Source: Cricetomys ansorgei (taxonomy: Eukaryota > Chordata > Mammalia > Rodentia > Nesomyidae). From it: a DNA stretch of 64,000 nucleotides. The position numbers and the translations under genes are program-made. Below the pieces are notes generated by a model that was not told the origin of the DNA, did no database searches, and saw only the letters and a list, made by a program, of their open reading frames with translations. This document shows positions 42,096-55,587 of this stretch, piece after piece (position 1 is the stretch's first letter; each line of letters opens with the position of its first letter). The stretch lies in assembly GCA_026225945.1 (NCBI GenBank), contig JAMJFZ010000690.1, positions 124,001-188,000 on the forward strand, written 5' to 3'.

Positions 42096-45000
42096 AGAGG
42101 CTTATGAACAATTTGAAAAGTATCCAAATGTTCTGGGCCAAGAGTGAATACTGAAGATCTTCTCACTAATTGAAATGCTACCTGGAAGCATTTTTACTTA
42201 AAACAATACAGAAAAAGAGCTTCATTAATTGACTATCAAATTTCTTGTCAAAAGGATCACAACTCATCTGGCTTCATAGAGTTCCATGAAAAGAACCCAT
42301 TAATACAATGTGGAGTTGTGTAAGGGAGGAAGGCCCCGACAGGTTCCAACACATGGCCCATGATGCACTCTGGGCTTCCCACTGCTATGAATCTTGGCCT
42401 GGGAAAGATGAAGTGAGGTATGGAGGAGGCACTGTGTGCCATCCCTGAGCAATCAAAAATAGGAAGCATTACTTAATGAGTTCAGCAGTTGGCCTAAAGA
42501 CTGGTCATGGCTGGTTTCTGTCTCACACAGTTATAGTGACAATATTTCCAGAGAAAAGGAGCATAGTCTGACACAAGAATTTGTGTTACTTCCAGATGTG
42601 AAAAGCATCTGGGAAAGGGAGAATGGAAGTCGGTATGTTGAAACATTCCATGACATTTACGTGGATTGTGTAAGAGGGCAAAAGAAGACGGCAATATGCA
42701 ATCCTTACTCTCCCCTACATGCTACTAATGTGATCAGAGACTGCATGTCTAATGCGAGAATGGGATTCATCAAGGTTTATCAGAGTGTGAGAAGGGGAAA
42801 GGGGAGGATTCAGGGCATCGAAGGAGGAATGAGAGACCAAAACAGAGAAATGTATTCTTCTCTTCTACAATATAGAGGATGATCTGGCTGAAAACTATTA
42901 AAAGAGACTAACAGCTCTCATGTGGATTGTGGGATGGTAAATAGATACAAGTTTTAAAGAAAGTAATTTCATGATATTAAAGATATATCTTACAAACACT
43001 ATGTGGTCTATCCATATAATGGAATATTACATAACAGTCAAAATAAGAATGCTAATATAAAAATTGCAGACTGCTACATATAGCTTTGCTCCATTTAAAA
43101 ATATATGTTATGTTTACATAAGGACTACTCTTGAAGCTTGCACCATTCATTACCACCTGTGCTTGATTCCTGTAGGTGTGCTAGCTCAAAGATTGTTTTA
43201 TCTTCCTGATTTCCCCTGAGTTTCTAATAGTTCAACAATGCACATGGACAACTTTCATTTCACTTCAATTTAAACTAAAGGGTGAAAGATCTATGTGATA
43301 TGAAGAAAAATCAGAGTATCCTAACTAGTTGAAAGGAATAAGATGTATGTAAATAGTGATTCAGTATATGTGTGCCTATATATCTAGCCTGATCACAAAC
43401 TGGATAATCCAGTAACTGCTATTTCTCAGGAATTGCCCTGAAAAGCATATGCATGTATTGGTTATGCTAGTTCATTATACATGAGTTTTTTTTTTGCAAG
43501 AACAAAAGTGCTGTGTAATAAATAATATATTTACTAACTTACAAATTACATAATTATGGAACTGATTAGTATAAGACAATATAATATTACTGCTGTAGAA
43601 AGGGGAATGAATATTAATTGTTAATTTCATATTTTTATAACTGTCTGGGAAAAATAAATGCAGGAAAGATATAAAGCAGGTTGTGCATTTCTATAAAGAG
43701 AGAAATAACAAAACTGCATTTTGCCAAACTACACAGCAGAACAGACCAGCTCCAGAAGTTCCTGCACCCCTATGAGAAGCAAAGGGCCTTGGCTTCCTCT
43801 TGACCTCCTATCAATGAACCAGCCACTATCTGAATTCCTGCCCTAATAAGTTCTCTCATTGCCAGCAACACATCCTTACACCTGTAATAACAATTGACTG
43901 TGAATGTTGGACCGCCAGGTAGCTTCTTTCCCCAGAGTACCCCAGACACATAATCTTCCCCAACAGTTAGACCCATAAATTCAAGGCTGTTAAATTGAGC
44001 TGTCTCATTTAGAAGTGAATAATCTCTTTTTTTAAAAAAAAAAAAAGAAGAGGAATCTGCTGCCTTCCACTTTCTTTACATCCTACCCACACTCCCTCCT
44101 CCAACCTTCTCCAGACTTTCTGACTTTTTCACTTCCTTTCCTGAAGTTTGTCTTGTGAATCAAAATCGTCATTGCAATTAAAGCTCGTTACACTGTATTA
44201 GAACAAAATAAGAAAGTTTTAACTGGCTCTTATAACCTGTCACAGGGGGATTACAGCTTCCAAAATGTCATGCCATCCAAAAATGTACATGGTTCAGAAG
44301 AAAGGTCCCAGTGATAGTTAATACATAGCATGTGAATGCTGCAGTATGTAAGTGAATCCACTTGTATAAATTTGAACTTGAGTTTCAATTTCAGTGGATG
44401 ACAACTATGATGGTGGTCAGAATTTGCTAAGTGCCTCTGGCTGCCTTCACTCAAATGATTTTCATCCCCTTCTAGAAACTTTTCAAGTCACCAGGTTTTT
44501 TTTTGTTGTTGTTTTTTATTTTTGTTTGGCTTAGATAAATGAACCAGAAAGGGCCCAAATGGCCTGCTGTTCTGTGTCTCCCAGATATAAACATGACTGG
44601 AATGCTACACTACCCACTGTGCAGCTCATCGCACAGACCTACCATTTTGGTTATTGGTGCTGTCCCATATTGTCTCAGTCCATCACTTAATCATTAGACA
44701 ATATCATTGTTTAGGAAAACAAAGTCCTCATGCCTAATAGTGTTGAGGCCAGAATGTTGAAGATTTTGATTTACCTGAAAGTAATACCTTTTGATTTTTT
44801 TTCACTCCATTAACCTGTTACCCCACAGATTTGTTGTTGTTGTTGTTGTTTTCAACAGAATATATTTTACTAATGATAAATTCTTGGCCAAATCTTAAAG
44901 CTAAACTTTAAAAAAAAAAAACCTGTCATTTTCTGTGGTCTTCAAAGTGGTCAATCATTGACAATTTCATATAGTTCAACCTAAATGTATGAAAATAATT

Positions 45001-47094
45001 TTTACAAGCCTAAGTGTCTTTCACTGGTAGTAGGGAAAATGGACTAGTTAAACATATTTTACAGTAAATGCCAAGTAAAGAGTGAATTCTATGTAAAATT
45101 GATAGTTATCAATGCATTTGCCCCTTTGTTTCCATGTTCTGCTTGCTTAAAGTGGTGAATTGCACAGCCACTGAGATCCAGCTAAGGAGAGAAAAGGAAA
45201 GCTAACTGTGAGCCTGTAAAAGCCAAAGCTTGCAGGTTCTCATTTCCAAAATGCACTCAAGATTGCTTGGGAAGAGCCAACCCCTTTTGTTGCACTTTTG
45301 TCTTGCTTCCCCCAACCACCAGAACTTCTATTTTTTTCTAATAAGAGGCAGGATTCCGCTTCAGTAGTCTAGGGAGAAATTAATGAATGGTTCGCCTTTT
45401 CCTCTGTGACCAGCTAGCTATTTTTTTCTGCTCTGAGCTTCCATTCTGTTTGGAAGAATTGATTCATAACCTGAATTATATAGAATGAAGCCTGACTGCA
45501 GAGAAGCCAGTTATTTTGTTGCCATTTAGTTAATTTTTAAAAACTTAACTGCTTTTTCAAAAAACATGAATTATTTATACATGTCTGAACCACGGGTCTA
45601 CGTTTCACTCCCAAAATAAAATTAGCTTCATAGAGTATACATTTTAAATATCTAATAAAATGTAAAGTTGTTGGCATGGAATGCCCATTTACTTTTATGA
45701 TTTGAATAAATACTGAAAAAGCATAACCTAATTAATTCTTCCATATCAGAAAAATGATCAGATAATTTCTATTAACCATTTTCCTGTTAGCTGATTTATG
45801 ATTATATCTCTTTATTCAATAATAAGGTCTTGACATTGAAAGATCATTCACATAGCTCTAGCAACATCATGCATTTATTCAAACCACACTTGACTAGTGG
45901 TATATAAATAATCTCTCTTAAACCGTATTGATTTCCCAAAGGGAATATTAAATGCTAAATAATTTCACAGATTGGAAGCAGTCCTGTCTCTGCCTTCATT
46001 TTTGATATAATCAAAAATGATGATATTGTACCTAGCTTATTCTTAATAATTCACACATTGAGAGCAAAAGAAAATATTACACCATTGCTGGGGGACATGA
46101 AATCTGGACTGCAAAGCACATTCTCCTTTTCTTAACAAATGATAATGGATGAACCACATCATGCTGTCTGCCATGGATTAAGAATGTGTCCCTTTATAAT
46201 GGGACTATAAATTAGCATAGAGGATTATTCTCCAGATATCAGATATACACATAGCACAAATCTTTGGGAAGAAGAATGTAGCTTACATACCTTTCATTAG
46301 TCCTCACAGAATTGTGCTGAAGTATATAATACTCTGAGTTCATAAATCACAAAACTGAACAGAGCTTTGCTCTTGGGCCATGAAAAGAATTTTAACCATA
46401 TTCATAGAGTGTGGTTATATGTTCATCAATCAGTTCTACATTCATCTATGGCCATATATCTAGATTCTGTTAACTAGGTTCCCTAGTAACTATAAATTTA
46501 TACCTTTATTGCCCATTATGTTACTGGTCATGGCCTCTAAAATGTCATTACAATTGACAGAACTATGACATTAGTGAAGCTTGAGTTTTTGAGTCTGAGT
46601 AGTGGTGAACATCTCAAAACTCACTGGAGTACAAATAGGACTGTTGCATGAGCAAGAAATAAATCTGCATGTTATAAATTTTGAATTATAATTAGCTACC
46701 TACCTATATAATAAGTCTTCTAAAATTGAATATAACAGTCTTTGATTATAGCCTCCTCTTAATCAATGCTTTTCCCAACTACTCAAGTATAATACTACAA
46801 CTAATCTCAACTATATTGTGAGATAATGTGTCTTTGTAATCACTTATTCTTTGAGAAAACAGCAACTTATAGTATACCCGATTTCAGTTACAATGAAGTA
46901 CACTTCGTAAAGAAATTTTGAGTACTTTTTTATTACTTCCAAACTAGGGAAGTTATACCAAGTATATTTTGATACAAAAATGTAAACATTTTTGCAAAGT
47001 GATAGTTGTCCATCTCACTCTACATCATATGCCATTAGACTGAGTAAGGATTTGTTAATTTTGTAGACATACGAGTTTACTTTTATCTTTTGTA
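42096..47094. other. Repeat-poor AT-rich sequence
   Basis: About 5 kb of mainly unique DNA. A possible L1M scrap (GTGGTCTATCCATATAATGG) lies near 43000-43050. A 99-codon plus-strand frame at 42583-42882 has no recognisable domain. No gene is seen. Confidence 0.45.
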
Positions 47095-47205
47095 AAAGAC
47101 AGGGTAACACTATATAGCTCAGGCTGGCTTGCAGTTTGTAATCCTGTCTCAGTCTCTTTCAAAAATATTGAGATTGCAGATGTGCACCATCACTCGCAGA
47201 AAGGC
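47095..47205 (-). mobile_element. Old B1 SINE
   Basis: Reverse-oriented: AGACAGGGTAACACTATATA, 'GCTCAGGCTGGCTTGCAG', 'GATTGCAGATGTGCACCATC'. Confidence 0.7.
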
Positions 47206-47234
47206 TCTTAATACTAGATTCACAAAAGTAGTGA

Positions 47235-47350
47235 TTCTCATTGTACTGGACAAGAAAACTTGACATTTCACATTTCTACAGACACAGTGAGGGAAAGGAA
47301 CTTACTGACACCTAGAAGCCAGAGTTGCTGCTAAGTATCCTACAAAATGC
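47235..47350 (-). mobile_element. Ancient hAT-like DNA transposon fossil
   Basis: The plus strand reads 'GACACCTAGAAGCCAGAGTT' and 'GCTGCTAAGTATCCTACAAA', the antisense of the repeat at 41460. Confidence 0.55.
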
Positions 47351-47649
47351 AATCTGTAAATGCCAGTATCATTGAAATTAAAAACAAAACAAAACAACAA
47401 TCTGGTTTAAGTTGTGAGGTCAAGACTGAGAACCATGTCTGCTTTATTTATTAGCTTATGGTCAGCAATTGATAAAGTGCCTGAAACCATAGTAACAGTC
47501 AACAGAATTTGTACCATGAATACATGTTCCAAGAATATATGGTATTAACAAATAGATCAATGGGACCATACTCGTGCAATGGCCAAGGTGAGATCTAAAG
47601 ATGAATTCTTAGCTTAGTAGAAATACGTTTATTGAGTAAATAACTCTAT

Positions 47650-47785
47650 ATTCCAAAATTTTAGTCTTCTCATCTGTTAGTTGGGGATAACAATATGCCC
47701 AAAATCAATGTTATAAATATAAAATAAGATAAAACATGTGGAATGCATAGCACAGTTCCTGAGATGTCCTTAATAATAACTGACT
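47650..47785 (+). mobile_element. MIR SINE
   Basis: 'TTCTCATCTGTTAGTTGGGG', then 'ATAACAATATGCCCAAAATC' and 'GCATAGCACAGTTCCTGAGA' match the MIR core and 3' half. Confidence 0.75.
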
Positions 47786-47883
47786 CTTGTTTTTCCAAAA
47801 GGAACAGAGACTGTGCTTCCTGGGTCTAATTATGGACCAATCATAAAATTAAGGATGCTCATAATTGGGAACTATTGAGGTGA

Positions 47884-48085
47884 ATCGATGATTAAGATGA
47901 CTTGCTGCTCTTGCAGAGGACGTTGACTCAGTTCCCAGCACTGACATGGTTACAACTGTCTGTAACTCCAGTTACAGGGGATCTGGTGCCCTCTTCTAGC
48001 ATCTTCAGGTAACAGGAACACACAGGATGAACGTACATACATGCAGGCAAATACTCAAACAGAGAAAATAAAAAGTCTTTTAAAA
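47884..48085 (+). mobile_element. B3-type SINE
   Basis: 'CTCTTGCAGAGGACGTTGAC', 'TCAGTTCCCAGCACTGACAT', 'CTGTAACTCCAGTTACAGGG' and 'GCCCTCTTCTAGCATCTTCA', then an A-rich tail. The first bases of the head are diverged. Confidence 0.88.
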
Positions 48086-50249
48086 AGATGACCATAATAT
48101 CATTTATTTTTTTCTCAGCAGTATCTGTGCATTTAAAGAATATATTTAGGAATTAAAGAAAAATAAAAAAGAAACTGGGTGCTAAAGATGACCACTAACC
48201 TGCCCCAAAACTTGCAGCTATTGAAAGGCACACAGAAAAACAGACCCCCAAATTTGTGTTCTCTCCATTACAAAACATTGGCTTCTTCATGAAACTGAAA
48301 CCTTTTCTGTCAGTTTGGTGGTGTGAAGGCCATCCACTCTGGTTTTGCTGTTTTACTTTTATATTAAACATGTTTCTTAAGCAAGATGGCACTATCCCAC
48401 TTTTATGAAACTTTCAAATGAGGTGTGGTATACATTGGATGAAATCCAGCAGCTTACCAAATCAGAGGTCCTGTATTGTACAATTGTACAGATAGGTTTA
48501 TTAAAAAGGAAGTGTGCCTATATTTGTTACCATGTGGTGCCTTCCCTCTTTTGTCTTCTGCTGTTAAATTTCTTGTAATTATGTGTTGTGGTACATAATT
48601 ACATGCTTCTTTTATAGTAATACCTGAACTATTATCTTACAGCCAAACAGGATTTCTTCATGTGAGCCTACTGCCATGGTATAGTAGGTATGCTTGCAAA
48701 AAAATCTATTTTCATAGGTACTTAGAAATTATCTCAATTTCTAATATGCAAAAATATAACCTCAAGAGTATCATAAAGCTTGCTGTGACTTCATAGTAAT
48801 GAGGATATTTAATAAATCTCACATTTCCTAGTAAAAGTTATCTAATATTCATCTAGTGGTTAACAAGATTTAGAAAATTAAGTATTTTGTGAATGAAAAC
48901 AAAAGGAAATAATAAAGGAAAGAAGAATAGGAATTTCTAACCTTTCAGTTTCTTTTCTTCCTTTCTCATTCTCTGAGTTTAATATTTCTCAGATCATCTT
49001 TTTCTTCCTGTCATTTTTTGTCAGTAGACTGGCATTTGGGTTTGTTATAAGTTTTACTGACATTTTACATCCTATACCAGCTTGATGGAGGCATTGCTGG
49101 TTCAAAAAATAAGCAAATTACAACAGCATTTAGAATTGCTTAGGGACTCATAAAGGCCAAGGAAGCAGAGCTCCGGGTTTTGGGAAAGGTGGGAGAACAT
49201 TTTGACTTAGGCCTTTCTCTTTGATGTTTTGATGCCACACAGAGGCAACTCATTGGTCCCTGAGCTGTAATGGAACTGTGTTTTTCTTTGAAAAAATTCA
49301 TGAAAACACTTTCACCTGCTAATGACACATAAAAGCTAAATGTACCTTTAAAGTATCAAGATTAAGAGAGAAAATAAAATATAAACAAGAAAGATTTGCT
49401 AACCATTTCCCAAAATGAGGTGATTGATAGAGTGGTCATTGTGCCTACTGAACAAAGCACTTGGGCTATGTACTTCACTGTACATTGCTTTTAAGTCATC
49501 ATTTACATCTTTTGCAAGGAAACTGCCATCATATTTTTGGTTTTTGTGAAGAGACAAAAACTAGTCTATCAAATCTATATTATAACAGCTTTCTGAGATA
49601 CTTTGGCAGTAGATTTGTTTTAGTGATTTCTATTAGGATAAATCTCATTCCTGTTCACAGAGCTTGGACATGAAGGACAGGTAGTAATTAACCATTATAT
49701 ATTGAGTTTGACAGAAAGGGAAATTATTTTGAACTTTTGGGCCTACTTTGTAGTCTTCTCCCTTCTCCTTCCATTTTAAGGTCTTTTTTTAGATTCAAAA
49801 TGAGAAAATTATATAGGAAACAAGTATTCGAAGTACTTCTAAAATTATTTCTATATCCTATTTTATTTTATGAGTTGTCAAGTTCCTTTTTTCATCACAA
49901 AAAGACATGTTAAACATTACCTTGAAACTGGCTAAAAATCTTGCTTTAGATACAATAAACACAATGAACAATTGTGTATGTTTTCCTATAACTTCATGTG
50001 AATATATATGCTGGTAGCTAAACATCATATGTAATTATTTGGATACTAAAAGCTATAAAGTTTTAGCAAGAAATGGTAGCAATGTTTAAAAATTAAACAT
50101 GCTGCTAGCGTAGTTTTGAGATGCTTTCTCTTCTTGAATGCCACAAAATTTATGCTTGCTTCTGAAACACTGATGAAGTGGCCATTTCTAACAAAAATAT
50201 TGTTGAGACAGACCTTGCAAAGTTGTCTTATTCATTGAATTAACCATCC
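48086..50249. other. Unique non-coding sequence
   Basis: No gene or repeat is recognised. Confidence 0.45.
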
Positions 50250-50560
50250 TGGACTACCACAACAAGATTCTATAGGCGAAATGACTTTAAAATGTATTCT
50301 TTTAATAGTTCTAGACTCTGAGAAGTCTGTGATTAAGGTGTCCTTCTTGTGCCCTTGTATGTCTTTTTTCTGTGTGCTCCTTTAAACCAAAATCAAGGGA
50401 TCTCACGTCTCATTTATGAGGACACTAATACCATTGGATCTGTGCCCCACCCTTATGTCTTCACTTGACCTTAATTACTTCCACTAAGATCATGTTTCCA
50501 AGTATAGTAAGTCACATTGGTAGTTAGGACTTCAACAAATAAATAGAGGACATTCAGTGT
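50250..50560. mobile_element. Ancient mammalian LTR/MaLR-like remnant
   Basis: 'TGGATCTGTGCCCCACCCTT', 'CTTCACTTGACCTTAATTAC', 'ATCATGTTTCCAAGTATAG' and 'GTTAGGACTTCAACAAATA' follow a well-known mammal-wide interspersed repeat. I cannot name the family or strand safely. Confidence 0.5.
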
Positions 50561-51577
50561 ATGACATTAATTGCAAAAATGGTAAACTAATATAAATTTT
50601 GATAACTGTTAACTTTCTTGATGGTTAAATGATCATTGTATTTGGCCTAACCTGGGTTTTATGGCAAAACCACAGTGGTGTTTCTTCAACATTCTGATAA
50701 CTGTGTGCATGTATGGCAAATAAGCAGGATAATTTAAATGCCTAGATGCATGGGGAAATCAAAATTATTTAAAAAGAACCTTTTACATAATTTTTACTTT
50801 GTCTAATAAAGCTATTCACCAGACTCAGTTGGAAGAAAATGATCCTTTGTAAACAGAGTCTCCATAATTTTTGAAGACATTACTGCAATAAACACTCTTC
50901 TCAGAAAAAAAAAGTAATTTCAGTGTAGGATTCTTGACAGCTTCATTTTCAGACCAGTCAGCTAGGTTGAAAATTGATCTGCCCAAAGAGATTTGGCAAA
51001 ATAGTTTACTCCCTATAATTAAAAAAAGGGAAGTTTCTAAACCACAGTCATCTTCAGTGCTAACTTGAACAACCAAATGTTACTTCCAGTAGATTTTTTT
51101 TAAATTTCCGCATTCTTGGTGAGCTGGTTACAGCTCTGTGCTGTGGGGAATCAGAAAATTTTTCCAAAAGATAGGAATGATTCTTATTTCAAATGCAGAG
51201 TGCTATAGATATCCTGTATTTTTATTGCATGAATGCATTTTATGTTTCCAAATTCAATAATTTTGAATTTGAACACTTAACTTTGTACCTTTAATTTTAA
51301 AAGATCATAGAAACTATGGAGTTCTAGTAGCATATTTCATAGGGACCATTTGGTTTACTTAGGCCACTGAAAAATTACTTGATTGTAATCATGATGGAAA
51401 TGTATGCCGAGGTATGAGTTTTTCTTACGTGGTATTTTTTTTCTTTATGTGAATAGGTAAATTCATTTTTAAAATTTGTATTTGGTTCTCAATAATGACA
51501 CAATATGGCTTCAGAGACATGCTTGACAGATTTAGTGTAAACTTTTGGATTATAGATACTTGTATGTGAAATATAAT

Positions 51578-51622
<45 letters not shown>

Positions 51623-52477
51623 CTGTAACAAACAATCAACATCCACTTCACTGAAGTATTAAAGTTAGTATAACACCTAGGTTTTGGGTATACAAGTAAG
51701 TCATTGATGACTTCCAGATGTTTCCATTTTTAAACTGCTGCCACATCTCCTTTCCTTCCCCTGCCTTTGTCTTTTTTAAATATAACAAAGTTTATACACT
51801 AATCTCCCCAATGAAATGTTCCCAAGGGCTCCATTACTAATTTACCAATCATGGAATGGCATCACTCTGTGTTTAGAAAGCCAATAGGAATCTCAAGGGA
51901 TGCTGAGAAACTAGACAAGGTCAGTTCCCTATTGTGTGAATGCTAAGGAGGGATTTTGCACATTTTAGCCACTGCCTATTGTGCATGTGTCAACATCTTA
52001 TATGAAACTTAACATGCCTTTTGAATGGCTTCACTGATTTTGCATGTCTCCATGGGTCTTAGTTACCAGCCTTGAGTTGAAAATGGAGGTACATCCCAAA
52101 TCTGTTCTCACTGAGACATAAGGACCTAAGGAGGGAATAACACTTCATCACTAATGGGATTCACACTTTGTTAGAAAACAGCCTTGTTGCTCTAACCTTT
52201 GCTTGCATCAACAGCTGCTGCTTTGAGACACATATTTGCTTTTCCTCTTGCCTGTGAAGTTATATTAATTTCTCTTTCTAGCTTGGTAGACTGCTTCTTC
52301 TGGATTTTATGCTTTCAAAAGAGTCATTTTCTAGCATTATATTCTCAGTTGTTTGTGTCCAGGGTTACAAACTACTGCCTTTTTTTTTTCTTTTGCTCTA
52401 TCTAAAGAAATGACTTGTTAAAAATAGAACTGACTTTTTATCTTCATAATTTTAAATAAATTTACTCTTAAGTGACA
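50561..52477. other. Unique sequence with an (AAT)n repeat
   Basis: No gene is seen. The (AAT)n run at 51578-51622 produces a poly-isoleucine frame on the minus strand. Confidence 0.45.
51578..51622. repeat. (AAT)n trinucleotide repeat
   Basis: About 15 tandem AAT units, uninterrupted. Confidence 0.97.
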
Positions 52478-52484
52478 CTTTACA

Positions 52485-52668
52485 AACTCTTTTTATTTTA
52501 TGTATATTGGTGTTTGCCTACATGTCTGTCTGTCTGTGTGAGAGTGTCAGATCCCCTGAACACGAGTTACAGACAGTTGTGAGCCACAACATGGGTGCTG
52601 GGAATTGAACCTTTTTCCTCTGGAAGAGCAGCCAGTGCTCTTAATCTCTGAGCCATCTCTCCAGCCCC
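52485..52668 (-). mobile_element. B3-type SINE
   Basis: Reverse-oriented and well preserved: GTTTGCCTACATGTCTGTCT, 'CAGATCCCCTGAACACGAGT', 'GGTGCTGGGAATTGAACC', 'CAGCCAGTGCTCTTAATCTC' and the head 'GAGCCATCTCTCCAGCCCC'. Confidence 0.93.
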
Positions 52669-53061
52669 TCAAATGACACTTAAAATTAAAAACTATATGA
52701 ATTTGCTTGTCCTGCTGATGTTACAAAACCAGTACCTTTGCAAGTGCAGACTTCACCCAGGATAGTAGTTGCTTATCTTCCTCCAAATCATTAGTAAAAT
52801 ACATTGACTCTTCCCTCACACTATACATGTAAGACAAATCCAGCTCTTTAATATGCCTCAGTGCTTCCTCCTTTTTGCATGAGATTGGGCCTTTATCATT
52901 TGAAATTATTTTGTCCTAAATGTAATGAAGTTTTTGAAATTTTTCTGTAATTTTATCTTTATATTCATATTTTACATCCATGCTTATATTAAATATAGAA
53001 GAGAAAATAACAATTTTTGCTCCATCAGAGAATAACTTTCCTTTTTCAACTACTTTCTAAA

Positions 53062-53215
53062 AGCTGGGTGGTGCTGGTGCACACCTTTCATCCCTGCACT
53101 CAGGAGGCAGAGGAAGGAGGATCTCTGTGTGGTTGAGGTCAGCCTGGCCTACAGAGTGAGTTCCAGAACAGCCAGAGTTACAACAGAGAAACCCTGTCTC
53201 AAAAATTAAAACAAA
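53062..53215 (+). mobile_element. B1 SINE
   Basis: Forward and nearly full length: GCTGGGTGGTGCTGGTGCAC, 'TCAGCCTGGCCTACAGAGTG' and GTTACAACAGAGAAACCCTG, then 'TCTCAAAAATTAAAACAAAA'. It has the same ACAACAGAG variant as the B1s at 10159 and 20868. Confidence 0.94.
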
Positions 53216-53224
53216 AAAATCTTT

Positions 53225-53405
53225 TTTTTTCACAAGTATTTATTTATTATATATATATTTCTATGTGTGCATGTATGTGGTCATACTGCGTACATCCAGA
53301 TCAGAGGACAGGCTGCAGCAATCAGTTCTTCCCTTCTGCCATGTGGGTCTGAGGACTTGAACTATGTCTATCAGGCTTGGTGGCATTGAGCCATCTCATC
53401 ATTCC
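53225..53405 (-). mobile_element. B2-superfamily SINE
   Basis: Reverse-oriented: AAGTATTTATTTATTATATA, 'GATCAGAGGACAGGCTGCAG', 'CAGTTCTTCCCTTCTGCCAT' and 'GGCATTGAGCCATCTCATCA'. It abuts the preceding B1. Confidence 0.8.
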
Positions 53406-53779
53406 AACATTATTTTTCAAAATGTGTTACATTAAAACTTCATTAAAGTACTGAGCTAGCTGATTTCCCCAATCTGCATGCAAGTGCTTTCCTTCATACT
53501 TCATGCTAGGAAAAAAATCTAAGCAGTTTCTTAACATACACATAGAGTATAATAGTACTCTTCTGACTAAAATTGTAGGTTCTACCTGAGTAGTTATGTT
53601 GCCTAACAGACAATGAAAGAGACATCAATTACAAGTAAAAACTTCATTTTTCTGGAAGAAGAGGCAAACTCAAGTAAATGCTATGTGGAAAGAATACCCA
53701 CTTCTATTAAAACAAGACTATAGAAAATAGCTGAGCTTCTAAGCACAAGCCCTAATGGCAAAGCTCCCAGCAGTAGTCT

Positions 53780-54330
53780 TTTCATAGGGTATGAATAGAG
53801 GGGTGCTTCTTTTTTAATTACTATAATTACAGATAAATATGTGCACACATGTATATACAAATACAGCCTGATGCATCCACTTAGTATTTTTAGTGGAGCT
53901 TGTATGTGAATGTGTTTAGGGCTGAAGGCATGGGATTGCATAACCAAATGGGAGGCTCATCCCTGGAGAATACTGATTCTTCCTCCCTCAGCAGCCCTTA
54001 ATTGCCTATACCTCTTTATCTAGGGGTACCTTGTGAGACTTCCTACATCTACACTGGGTTGTCAACAGGTGTTATCATTGTGCAGATCTTGTTAAGTGGC
54101 CAGATTGTTGAGATTTCATGGGTCCAGCTTCCCTGTTGTATATAGAAGACACTATCCTACAGCAGACATCCTGGCCCTCTGGCTCTTAACAATCTTTCTG
54201 CTTCCTCTTCATGAACATGCTCCTGGGAACCATGTGCTTGTCAAGACATGCACAGTGCATTTAAATGTGTTTTTAAAAAGACAGCAAAAGCCATTATTTA
54301 TGTTTCATTTAATTTGATATTAAAAGTATG
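53780..54330. mobile_element. Rodent Lx-type LINE-1 3' region
   Basis: It shares with 60118-60600 the order GTTTAGGGCTGA, 'GGGAGGCTCATCCCTGGAG', 'CCCTTAATTGCCTATACCTC', 'GGTGTTATCATTGTGCAGAT' and 'GTTGAGATTTCATGGGTCCA'. I assign it to the rodent Lx L1 3' region from memory. The strand is not determined. Confidence 0.55.
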
Positions 54331-55579
54331 TGGGTGTTAGAAAATTATTCCATGCCCTCTGTTTCTTACAGATTCCTCAGGAGTTTGGGCCAATGTCACC
54401 ACATCAGAATGTGACAAGGGCTTCTTCACTAAATGCTCCGCCCTGACCTTGGCTGATTTCTCAGTCTACCTGATGAGATCATGGGTCAATGGGAAATGTA
54501 TTCTCTGGAGTTCTGTCCATCTTGCTAGAATGAATTTTGCAACACACAAATAAGGAGGTGCATCAGAGCACTGAGTGATATGAAACAATTAGGAACAGCC
54601 ACATCAATATGTTAACGTCTATGCTTCTAAACATAACATATTTCAAGAAATTGCATCACTGTTTCTCAAATAAGTAAGGGAAGAGGATGATTTTGCCTCT
54701 GTTGAATATCTGGCAAAATCTAGAGCTATTTACTTCTTTGGTCTTCACAACTGGAGTATAAATCATTCCTGGCCTCTAGTTGGGCACACTCCAGGGATGC
54801 TGCTAAACTTCCTATAACACAGGAAAGAAATCCTGTTTTGGATCAATCTGCACCATATGTCAGTGTGTAGCCACCCCCTGACCACAGCTCCAAAAACAAA
54901 CCACTACTGTCAGTACACCCACAGACACCAACTGGATGTTTAGAATGAGACCAAAATCTTCAATCAACTCATAAGAGTCTTATATGTTTTGAAAGAACCA
55001 CATCGAATCTTAAGCAAAGATATTTGAGCTGTGTGTATGTATGTTTTTATTAGACTCCCTTGCATGGAGTTTTCATGGAAAAAATTTGTTATCTGAGATG
55101 AGTGGACACAAGCATTCATGTGTAAACATTTCTCTCTCGCTATTCTGAGAACTCCTGGCTAATAGGGAAATTTCCCATCTACCTTATCCTGTGCCAGGCT
55201 TCCATTGGTGTCTCTCAGTATTTCTTTTGCTTTTGTTTGGCCTACCTTGAGCTTCAGAAACATCCCCTGAGGCACTCCAAGATCCTGTGTTTTCAGTGTT
55301 GATTCTTGGGTGGATCATTAAAGAGCTATTAGGAACTGCTAGTGGTGCCTCTCTATAGAATCAAGTCAGCAGTTTCACCGGCTGAAAGGAGCCCTGTGAG
55401 TCCTTTGTGTTTTTGCTTTTTGAGAAAGTAGCAGATTTTTATCAGTAAAAAAGAAAATCTACTGATATTTTTCTGAATGAAAGGGGGGTCTCCAATCTCT
55501 ACAAATGACACACAGATGGTATTGAGATCCTAGTGCCCTTCTATATCCTGCTTCCTTTTGTTCATTTGGCATTTTATTT
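54331..55579. other. Mostly unique sequence
   Basis: Apart from the hAT-like fossil at 54755-54845 no repeat or gene is recognised. Confidence 0.4.
54755..54845 (-). mobile_element. Ancient hAT-like DNA transposon fossil
   Basis: 'CTCCAGGGATGCTGCTAAAC' and 'TTCCTATAACACAGGA' are the antisense of the repeat at 41460. This is the third copy in the window. Confidence 0.5.
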
Positions 55580-55587
55580 ATTTGGGT

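Noticed and set aside
42583..42882. 99-codon plus-strand frame
   Set aside because: The sequence is not low-complexity, but I recognise no family and see no splice or promoter context. Support is too weak for a gene call.
51425..51646. Minus-strand frame with poly-isoleucine
   Set aside because: Produced by the (AAT)n repeat.
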